From Chamaea fasciata (Eukaryota > Chordata > Aves > Passeriformes > Sylviidae): 64,000 nt of DNA. The translations under genes were made by a program, and so were the position numbers. Positions 39,301-49,400 of the stretch are shown here, piece by piece. The DNA lies in assembly GCA_029207755.1 (NCBI GenBank), contig JARCOQ010000017.1, positions 9,498,945-9,562,944 of the forward strand. Reading direction: 5' to 3'. The notes under the pieces are model-generated. The model searched no databases. It saw only the letters and a program-made list of their open reading frames with translations, and was not told the origin of the DNA. The number at the start of each line of letters is the position of its first letter. The first letter of the stretch is position 1.

Positions 39301-40560
39301 GGACCTGGGTGGCACCTGGAGCAGGGAGAAGGCAATGCCCCAGCACGAAATATTCAGGGCTGGGAAACTTTAAAGCTGGTGGCAAAGGAAATCAGTAGGC
39401 AAACTGGTCCTTTTTTGAGCACTCAGCCTTGAGCCTGGTTTCTTGGAAAGCTGCGGTTTCCACAGCATCCCCACCAGGCAGCCTGGAACCAGGCAGTGAC
39501 CCAGGTGGAAACCTGCTGGCTCCTCTCCTTCCCTCTGCATCCCTGGATCTGGCAGGATACAAAGAACAGACATTTCATGGCAGAGACACTCATGTCCCCA
39601 CTGTGCAGCTTGGCCGCTTTGGCTCCCCCTGAACAGGCGAATCCAAAGCTTCCCCTTGGCTCCCGCTGCCTTTCAGTTCTGCTTCTTTGATGCCACGAAT
39701 AAAAGGCAGGACAGAATAAACAATAACAACAGTAAAAAACCCCACGCACAACACACGTAACAAATCAAAATGACCCCGTCTGTGAATGAAGGGAAAAAAA
39801 AGGCGGTTCCATCCCTGGAAGTCTCAAGAGCTTCCAAAAATAGGCTGCAGTCCCAGCCAAGGCGAGCACAGCCAGGGTTTGCTCGGTCAGAGCCAGCACT
39901 GGGAAGGAGCTGTGGTTTCCCAGTCACTCCTGCCCTGCTCCAGTGTCCGTGGGCAGCTGCACCACATCCCCCTGGGCAGGGGCAGGGCAGCCAAGGGTCC
40001 TGCGGGGCAGGGAAGGGAGCATGGCTCAGGTGGTGTGAAATCCCTCTAAAGCTTGGGGTAACAATTTATTTTGCTGTTTACAGCTGAACAACTCATGGGC
40101 CACAAAACACCTCCCCCCTACACATGCACAGAAAGTGGGCATAACTGGTGCTGTGGAAGGGTAGAAGGCTCCCAAACCTCAGCACCCAGTTGCCTTCCAG
40201 CTCTCATGAAGGCTGTTACACAAGCCTAGAGGATTTTCCCCATTTTCCCAGGTGCTTGGTACATGGAATCAGAAATTTTCCACCTCCGAACACCCTGCCA
40301 GCAGCAGCCACTCTCCCCACCGTGCTTTTCCCTGGGATTTGGGCTTCTCCCAAACCTGCTGCAGGAACACTCCTCATGCTGGCCACTGCCTCCCACATCT
40401 GGGAACCATGAGTGGAGCAATGGGGCCGGAGATGGAAATTTGGGCTCGGCCCCATTGGCTCACCTGCCTCATCCCTGCACCCGGTCTGGGGACTGCACCA
40501 AACCCCCAGCAGACCTTGGCACCCCTTCCCTCGTTGAAGGCAACTCCGGGCAGCATCTGC
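36371..40560. other. Intergenic, nothing recognised
   Basis: GC-rich with many overlapping open frames on both strands (for example 37,724-38,636 in three frames). This is the pattern of chance ORFs. No domain, splice signal series or repeat family was seen. Confidence 0.55.
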
Positions 40561-42440
40561 CAGGCGGGAGAAGGAGAGATGGAGCTGGAGCCGCTGCCGA
40601 GCCGGGGCTGTCTGTGCACGGGCAGCACAGCCTCCGCCTCTCCGGCCAGGGCCACATTCCTCCCTTCACCCGGCGTGCCGCAGTTCAGCGTGTGCACGAG
40701 CGCACACGTCCTCCAAGAGCCCCAGCCGCTGGCCAAGACACTCCAGATGCTGGAGGAGCTGTGCACAGCTGCTGGCCAGCAGCAACAGAGGGGAAAATAT
40801 AAATAAAGACTTGAAACTCCTCTCCTCTCCTCTCCTCTCCTCTCCTCTCCTCTCCTCTCCTCTCCTCTCCTCTCCTCTCCTCTCCTCTCCTCTCCTCTCC
40901 TCTCCTCTCCTCTCCTCTCCTCTCCTCTCCTCTCCTCTCCTCTCCTCTCCTCTCCTCTCCTCTCCTCTCCTCTCCTCTCCTCTCCTCTCCTCTCCTCTCC
41001 TCTCCTCTCCTCTCCTCTCCTCTCCTCTCCTCTCCTCTCCTCTCCTCTCCTCTCCTCTCCTCTCCTCTCCTCTCCTCTCCTCTCCTCTCCTCTCCTCTCC
41101 TCTCCTCTCCTCTCCTCTCCAGCAGCACCCAAGTCCTCTCCCTTGCCCGCACGGTCCCTCTGTCCCAGCTCAGCTGCCTGACCGCAGCACATTCCCGTGT
41201 CCCCCGCATCCCCCCGGTCCATCCTGCCCGCTCCCAAAGCCGGGCCGTGCCTGCCGGGTCACTACTCGGCAGGGGGAACGGGCAGAACTCGTGGCGTGTC
41301 TGGAGCGAGAAATTCTTCCTGCAGAATCTAACGGGAGCATATCGAGCTGGCCTGTGCGGGGTCTGCCTGAGAAATGAGAGCATGGAGAAGGAATGTCAAG
41401 AATTTCCTTCTGCTCCGCAGTGCTAGAGCAGCCCCAGGTAACTGACAAGGGCAAAGGAAGGGACCAGCGCTGTTTCCTTGCATCCCTTTGCTGATGTGAA
41501 TCTCCAGAGCACAAGCAAAGCTACGGGGGTGGAAGGGAGGCCGTGTCTTGCTGGCGAGACTGTTTGCTCAAACGGGAAAGGAAACAGAGGAAAACCAGAA
41601 AAGAATTGCACGAGGTTTTATTGGAAGACTAAATCGATCGAAGCCTTTCTGCACTGGGGGAGCTGGGGAGGAGCTGCCTCAGAGAGGGCCTTGCTCTGTT
41701 TAAAATGAAAGCATTTCCTGGGTTATCAGCCCAGCGGGCCTGTGGGAGCGGGCCGGGGAGGGTTTGCATCAGCACCAACAGCAGGAATCCCACAGAGCAC
41801 CACGTCGTACTCGCAGCGCCGAGGGTCCGCCGTGGGACGGGGCGGGTCAAAGGGGGGATGCAGGACTGGAGAGACACCAGCCCCCAAAGTTGAACTCAGG
41901 TCACGGTCTCGCTGGCCCTTGGTTTTTTTTCCTTCCTTCGCGTGGCTTGCGGTTGAAACTCGAAACCGGCTCATCTGGCCGGCCAGCGGACTGGGAGCGC
42001 TGGATCTTGGCACCCTCCTCGCCTCGGCCGCGCACAACTCCCGGCCGTCCGCGCAGGGCGGAAAAGCACAGTAAAGCTTTCCCTTCCTTTCCTTTGCATG
42101 AGTCCCGCTGCCATTCCCAGAGAGCATGGCAGGGTGTTCAAGGCTGGGGCAGGATGGAGAGGGGCTGGCACGGCGTGGGCAGTGGGGGTCACCCCGGCAG
42201 CGGGGAGCTCTGCACATGTTGCCCGAGCACCAGCCCCATCCTTGTGCCTGTGGAGGGCTCTGGCTGTAGGACACGAGCAGGGTGCAAACGGCCCCAGCCC
42301 CCGCAGCTTTCCTGGGCGGTGTTCCCGAGCATTAGGTGTGCGGACACGGCATTTCCCCGCAGCTGCAGGGCAGATGAGCGGCTCTGGCTGCTCTGGCACG
42401 GCTCCGCTCCGCCTGCGGACCCTGCCCCGTTACTCGTGGT
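40561..42440. promoter_or_regulatory. CpG-rich zone (candidate promoter), split by a microsatellite
   Basis: CG dinucleotides become frequent at 40,590-40,720, 41,160-41,290 and above all 41,720-42,080 and 42,150-42,430. There is a GC box in GGACGGGGCGGG at about 41,835-41,846. The zone is interrupted by the perfect pentanucleotide array. It is well away from RPN2 and from any other gene seen. It could be the promoter of an unrecognised gene or noncoding RNA. Confidence 0.45.
40817..41120. repeat. Perfect (TCTCC)n pentanucleotide microsatellite
   Basis: 304 bp of uninterrupted CTCCT/TCTCC units, about 61 copies, pure pyrimidine on the plus strand and pure purine on the minus strand. The unit has no stop codon in any frame, so long frames encoding RGEER-type and SSPLL-type repeats cross it. 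These are artefacts. Confidence 0.99.
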
Positions 42441-43639
42441 CCTCCCGAACACAAGTCAGCAGCAAAAAACGAGGGCAGCTCTGTCCTTCCCTTTCCTCTG
42501 TTCCTCCCTCATCATCACCTCTGTGTTTATATCCAAGGATGGGGGCAGGTCCCAGCTCCACCAGCTCCCAGAGGATTGTGAAATGGAAAGCAAAGGGAAT
42601 AGAGCAGAACAAGGTGATCCCATAGTTAAAATCTGTTACTTTGCTTTTACCTTATTCTTCCGCCTTATGCTTGTTTCTGAGCATCAGTAGGGACACTGGT
42701 TGTGCCAGCTATCCCACATGTGAGGTTTGGCTTAAATCGATAGAAATCCAGCTGCTTTCCATGAAGAATATTAAGTTTTTCTTAAAAAATAGCAGCTGAA
42801 GCTTTTGGGTTTGGAACAACCCACAAATCCATCCTGGTGGCTCTGCAGGCCAGGGCACCCTCACCTCTTCCTAGTGAGGTCTCATTGGATGGGTTCTGCT
42901 CTCCCCCTCTTCCTGGGTCACTTGGAAAGGGGGGCCCTGGAGAAGCGGCCTTGTTGGGATCATGGAGGGCTGTGGCACTGCAGGTGCTCTTTGCAAAGCC
43001 CCACAGGGACAGTGACAGTGCTCTTTGCCTTTACTGCTCTGTCCAGGACACGGCTCCCACCTTCAGCCCTCTCTAACCTTGTGCTTTATGTCTCAACAAT
43101 TCCCACGTTTCACCCTTTCCCAGACTTATCCTTTCCCAGGATCAACAGATCCTGCCCATTGCAGGATGTGCCCATGTCCTCTGTGCTTTTATCAGGTTCC
43201 TCACCACAGGCAGATGCTGGTGGGGCTGGTCCAGCCTTGGACTTGGGGTTCAGCTGCCTCCCCCTTCCTGGCCCCTCCTGCTTGGCTGATCTCCAGTATT
43301 TCTGTCTCCACCCTGGCTCCTCAAAGGCCATTTTCTGATGCTTGTCTGCTCTAATTTGGGTCTTTGGCAGGACAAATCTCTCTCCTCTCTGGGTGCAGGT
43401 CCAGTCTGTGCTCGTGGCCATGGCTTGGACCCATCTGTGTGTGGACAGGCAGCCTGGCAGTGGCCCTGGTTGGGGATGTTCTTGGTCCTTGCCAGAGAGA
43501 GCATCAAACCCTGTGGCAAGCACACGTTTTGCTCCCTCTCTTTTTTTTATGTGGCTGAAAGTATGCAGGAGTTTTATCCTTCTGAGAGCTCTGCCCCACT
43601 CCTGAGCTGAGACTGGATGTCATAACGCTGACACCTCAG
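42441..43639. other. Intergenic, nothing recognised
   Basis: GC-moderate sequence with chance frames (for example 42,805-43,338, plus). I can support no repeat or gene. Confidence 0.55.
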
Positions 43640-43765
43640 CTGCTCCCATTGGATAGACAGAATGAGATAAAATTAACTGTTAATGTAAGAAAATTAATTA
43701 AGCAATATAACTAATTCAATAATAATTATCAATTATCAATTACATGCTCTCTTTAAAGAGGTGAA
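43640..43765. promoter_or_regulatory. Candidate AT-rich homeodomain-site cluster
   Basis: AT-rich island containing AATTAACTGTTAATG, AAATTAATTAAGC and AATAATTATCAATTATCAAT. It has many TAAT/ATTA and ATCAAT cores in little over 100 bp, flanked by GC-rich DNA. There is no tandem repeat apart from the short ATTATCA duplication. Confidence 0.3.
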
Positions 43766-46424
43766 GGTAGAGGAAAACAAGGCAGAATCAGTGATTCCGG
43801 CTCGGAGCCCCTCTCTACCCACCAGGTCCTGCCATCTCACTCAAGAAACAAGCAGCTCACCTTCCTATCTACAGATCCAGCTCTCACCCAGCCTTGGGCT
43901 TTTGGAGAGGTCATGTGTTGCTGGGGAGAAGAGATGGTGGCTTTAAAAAAAACCCCAAAAAAGCAACAGAAATCAGGTACCTGCCAGGAAAAAAAAAATC
44001 AAACATATTTTCCGTTGTGTCTTGGCTGTGGAAGGGGGATGTGACAGCCATGGAAAATGGACAGATTCTGTGAGCAATAAAAAATGGCTTTGCTTCCCCC
44101 CCCCCTTCTCCCCCTGTCTCTTTTCATGTGCTGCATTTCCTACAATCTGATTTTCTTCTCTCCAGCAAATACAGGTTTCAGGTTCCCAAGCATGGGGCTG
44201 CGGTTTGAGAGGAGCAATGGAAACTCCCTGCGGTGGGAAGGGGCCAAAAGCACAGGGGGTGCAGGAGGGGAGGGAAAACGGGGCTGCTCTCACTGGGGTG
44301 TGAAGGCTCACAGGGGCACAGAGCTAAAACCCTGCACTCTGCTCCTCACTGGGCACGTTTTTCATTCAGTGCCTCCTGTCTGAGGCTGAAGGTGATGATG
44401 CATGGGGAGCTGGGGTGTGCTCCCATGCTGAAAGAGGGGACCCATCACCCCAAGGCCACCCCAGACCACAAGGATGACCCACAGGAGGGTCAGAGCTGAG
44501 TTTGCTGGTGACCCCTGCCTGCTGTCACCTCCATCCCTGCCTGTGCATGTCCCGTGGACTGTCCCTCCCATGGGATGTCCACTCCCCTGCCTGGCTGCTG
44601 GCCAGCGTGCTCGCCTTTTCCGGACCACTGGGGGAGAAGTGAAAGTGCTTCTCCTCATCCCCGAGTGAGATCTTTGTTTACAGGGACTTCAAATATTTAT
44701 CCAAAGTGCAGGGCTCTGGCAGAGACATCAGGTCCTCCTGCACTGGGCTCTGCAGCTCATCCTTCCTCACCTTCGGGCCATCTCCTTATTTTTATTTATT
44801 TCCCTGACAATCTTCCCTACAGTAAATCACTGCTGGCAACATCAGTCTGGGAATGACGGGATTCAGCTGCCCACTGGCATTTTGGCTGTGACCTGCAGGA
44901 GCACCTCTCCTTTTCCTTACAGGGGATGGATTCATCCTACAAACAAGGAAAATAACAGGGCTTTCTGAAGGCAATTTCCCTGGATTAGGAGCTTTCAGAC
45001 AATTGGGACAACTGGCAGGTATCCTCTTTCTTCCCCAGCACCCATGCAGGCATCTCCAGTGGGCAGGCATTCCCAGGGTGGCTCAGCTGGGTGAAGGCTG
45101 AACTCTGCCTGCCCATCACTGTCTGTGCTCTCATCAGATAAAACATCCTCTGAGAAAGAAAAGTGACTTTCTGGATTAGATTCTGACACGAATAAACACT
45201 CGTGCTAGAATTTGCCAGTCTTTCAGGAACTGCAAGTATTTTCCCAGTGTCAAATGTTCATGCAGATACTGTATAAATAATGACCTCGATTATGTCAGTT
45301 ATTACAATGAGCAGAGCTCTGGGCTTTGGTTCATAACAGTATCTGCAAATCAGTGTCTTGACTTTTTGCTCTTCTTGGGAGATTGCTCATGCTCCAGCAC
45401 TCTGAGGCCAAACGTCTGTGTTTTTGGACAGGGCTGTGGCAGCCCGCCAGCACCTTCCCTGCGCTGCCAAGTGCTGCATCCCCATGACATGGCAGAGCTG
45501 TTTTGGGAGAAATGTGGGGTATGTGACTTCCTGGGGTGCCTGGTCATGCATCGTGCGTCAGGGACCCCTGTCCATGGCACCTCCTGCAGCAATTCCAAAT
45601 GGAAAGCCCAGACTGATCTGCAGCAGAGGATATGGGAGCATCCCAGATGGAGCTGGGTGTGAGAGGGACCCGCTGCAGTAGGTCCAGGGCTGTTTCCCTG
45701 GGGGGGGTGCCAAGCAGAGCAGGGGAAATGTGGCACTTGTACCTTTGAGAACACAGTGCTGGCCCTGGGGCTGGAGTCCTCCTGCTCCTCCCATGCCTTA
45801 GTGACTCTTGGGGGCTGGACCTGAGATGGGAGGGTGGAGGTACCTGGGGAAGTTGGAGAAACTCCTAGGTGGGATGAGCAATTAATGAACCCTGATTGCC
45901 CTTGGAGAACATCTGGGATCAGCATCTGCTCCTCACCCCAAGCTTGGCACTTGCAGAAATCTCTTTTTTTTCTTTCACCCTGTCCCAGGGGCTGCTCCCA
46001 GAGACACGAGTGAACCATCAGCCAAAAGCACAGGAAAGCACCAGACCAGCAACTTTGCTGCTTCTCCAGTGCAAGAAATGATATCCACAGGCTGTGGGTG
46101 AGGAGAGCACCAGTGGGAAATGGCCAGGCAAAGGCAAACTGAAGCTAATGTGAGTCTGGTTTTCCTCCAGATTGCTCTGTTTATTCACAATCTTTCTTTG
46201 ATAAAATTGTAGAAAATCAGAGGCAACATACACTGCCTTCCAAATGTGAAGGGAGGGATGGAAAAAGAGCCAGGAAGAGACGGCAGCTCCAGCAGAGAGA
46301 GCAATGCAGTGGGGCCATCTGAGAGGCACCAACAGACTGCACTCAATCTTTCAGCAGCCTTCATTTGCTGCTCCTTCCATGCAGGAATTTCCCATTAATA
46401 GCCAGTGTCTCAATCTGCAAATTA
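43766..46424. other. Intergenic, mostly nothing recognised
   Basis: Contains a C10 run at 44,096-44,105. The block at about 45,170-45,355 is listed separately as a candidate element. No gene or transposon family was identified. Confidence 0.5.
45170..45355. promoter_or_regulatory. Candidate conserved noncoding element
   Basis: Unique AT-rich block with GATTAGATTCTGACACG, AATAAACACTCG (forkhead-like), CTGTATAAATAATGACC and GTCAGTTATTACAATGAG. No credible coding frame. Called on composition only. Confidence 0.25.
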
Positions 46425-46455
<31 letters not shown>

Positions 46456-46466
46456 GTAGTAGTAAT
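46425..46466. repeat. (AAT)n/(AGT)n microsatellite
   Basis: About ten perfect AAT triplets followed by AGT triplets and a final AAT. Confidence 0.97.
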
Positions 46467-49400
46467 ATGGAAAATAAAGACCTTTTGTTTTCCAGGCTTG
46501 AAGCAGCTGCGCAGCATCTCCCAAGACGAGGGCTGCAAAGATGAAACCAAAATCAGGCACTAGTTTCCCATCAGCCTGGAGCAGCGTTCTGGAACCCTGT
46601 CCTCGCCTTGTCTCCCACTCTTCCTGCTTCCTCCTGCCCTCAGTTTGTCAGAAGCTGGCTGTGCATTGCCCATTTGGGATGCTTACGGGTACATGTGGGA
46701 AATGAGTTTGAGAGCAGGATTGCTTTGATTTTAGCCAGAGACTGCAGAGTAGGTGAGAGTCTCCAAAAGAAAAGGGAAAAAAACCCTAAGAAAAAAAAAT
46801 GAAAAGAAAAAAGCATTCTTACAGATTTCCAGCAGTTTTTATTGTAGGTGGAACTGGTAATGGATGTAGTCTGACACTTCTAGCTACAAAGCTCTGATTT
46901 CATTTGCCTTTAACTTTGTCAGACTCAAAACACTTGGCCTGACCTTCTCCAGGCTGGCTGCACATCAGCCAAAACAGCACCTCTATTTGCAAGGACAGGG
47001 TTCAGGCAACAGAAAAGCATTTTCTGCATGAGGAATCCAGCAATCCTCTGCTCTGGCAAGGTGGTGCACTTCACCCAAAGGTGCATTAGCTGGAGATGAG
47101 ATGGAAAGCTACCCAGGTTATAACCTCCAGAAAACTGAGATCTGCTTGGCACAAAGGGCAAAAACCCCTGAGAGTTTGAATTTGTGTATTTTATAGGCTG
47201 ATGTGGAAGGAAGTGGTGCAGCCTTGCTCTGAGGCATGAAGGGTGTTAATGTTGAGCTCCTGTTAATGTTGAGCCCTGTACAGAAAGCAGAGCTTCCACT
47301 GCACTGTGCCAACACAATTCCTAAAATCCAGACTGAAATTTACCCTTCCAGTCCAAAGTGGAGATCCACTTACTTTCTCCTTGCCCTCCTGCTTTGGGAA
47401 AAGGCCTGGGGAGGAATTCAGGAGGGTGGGGAGCATTCAGGTTGTGGGTCAGATGTCTCATTTCTCCTTGTTCCAGGACTCTTCCAGCCATGCTCTGGAG
47501 AGAGGAACACACAATACCCTCCACACGTTCACTGGGGTTCCTCAGGACTGGCATATCAATGCAGGAACAAAATACCCTGCCTTGTGTCTTGACTCCAGCA
47601 ACCAGAATCCATCCCGAGCCAGCTCCACCTTCCCTTAAAACTGGAGAAAGGATTTCTCTGATCCTTTCTTGCAGATACATCAACAGCAAAGAAGGAAGTT
47701 TCCATTCCTTGTGTGCTGGTCCAACTCTGCACTGCGAAGCAGCCTGATGTCATGTGGGCAACCAAAACCCTCCTTGCTTCTGCCTGGGATCTGACAGCAC
47801 CAGCCAAAACCTTCCTTGCTACAGGGCCAGCTCTGGGCAGTTGTTATGGCCTGGACCAGCTGAGGAGCTTTGGGGGAGTCAGGAACTGCATCATTAAAAA
47901 CCTAGGGAAGGAACAACTGGTGAATGCTCAGACCGGATCTTGGCTGTGGCACCTGAATTAGCCCCTCGCCCTGGCAGGCAGCAATGAGGTCTCCTTAGCA
48001 ACAACAATTCAATATTTAACACCAAATGCATGTGCCCAAATGACCTTCCAGGTCCTTTCCATAGTGTTGCTGCTGAGCTGACTCCAGGAGCACGGAGGCT
48101 GCCAACTGAGCCACCGCCAGCTCAAGATTTCCTCTGCATCTCCCAGATGAGCACTCACTGGGTTTGCCATGAACTGGTGCTCAGCACTGGTGAGCTCATG
48201 GGCAGGGTGGAGCCTTCAAAAGAAACCATGTCTGACCTGGGGAGTTAAAGAAAGCCAGAGTCCAGAGGGTCCATGGACAGAGACAATCTTCTTGTAGCCA
48301 CCAGATGAAGAAGACGTGCTTGGAGATACAATCTGCAAAGAGGTGGAAAATACAGCTGGCAGGAAAGCCATGATCCCATCATTGTCCTGACTTTAGGGAA
48401 GGACAGGGGAGATGCTCACAAACTGACCAACTGAGCTGATGGGCAGCAGAAGCAGAGAGGGGGTCTGGGGGTGGTCCATGGACAGAGGAGGGCAGTGAGT
48501 CTGACTGGCAATAAGGAGTTAATGGAAGCTGAGGGAGACAAAGCCATGGCCTAGAAGCTGTGCAGCCAGGATAATGGCAGTGTCTGTGCTTGCAAGGGTA
48601 GAGACTCAAGAAAGTCAGCAAAATAGAAATGTGTAGGCTGCAGGAGCTCAGCACTTCTCACTTCAGTAAGTGGCTGTTTATTCTGGTTGTTATGAAAAGC
48701 AGGTCTGACACTGCTGTCTGCAAACCATGGTTCTCCTTCCTTCCCTCCATCCATCCACTCACCCATCCCTGGAGTATCTAAGCACCTCCAAAGCAAATTG
48801 TGTTTATTTTCTATAGATTCATCCAGGAAACTCTAGCACTGCACCTGCCTCCGCCTTGAAACCTTCCTCTGTGCCTCCAAGCATCAGTGTGGAGTCATGG
48901 TGTGTGCACGGGGAGGGAACAACCCTGCCCCAAGCAGGAGGTGGGGGATGCTTTATGAAAAGCAGTCACAGCCATTCTTGGAAGACTTTGGCTCTGAGCC
49001 CCTCTGCCACATTCCTAGGAGAGATCATATCAAAAAAACTATTTTTACTAAAATTGTAGTGGTAACAGGCTCCAGATGGCTGTTGTTATGTAATCGGGTT
49101 TGTTTTAATGGATCCGACTTCCAGATGTGCAGCGTGGGCTCAGGGTGTCTGCTGGGTCCTCTGTGGACCAGGGGGAGCAGCCAGCTCTCCCTGCTGTGCC
49201 AGAGGGGGCAGCTGCCTCCATGGCAGATGGGATTGCTCCTGGTTCACGAGCACTGCTCTTCCTTGTCCTTTCTGGTACAGCTTTAGTCAGCCTGGGCACT
49301 CATCTTGGGTTCCACGTCTTGTTTTGGGATGAAAACAAGAAAGGTCACTGAGTACTGGTTTGCTCAGCTCTGCATGGGAAAGGAAGGAACTCACTGGCAA

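Noticed and set aside
40811..41377. Plus-strand frame with SSPLL repeats
   Set aside because: It is a translation of the same (TCTCC)n array and has no independent coding support.
40374..41383. Minus-strand frames of 287 and 232 codons with long RGEER repeats
   Set aside because: They exist because the pentanucleotide unit has no stop codon in any frame. The sequence outside the array shows no conserved protein.
46351..46560. Frame with a run of tyrosines on the minus strand
   Set aside because: Translation of the (AAT)n microsatellite.
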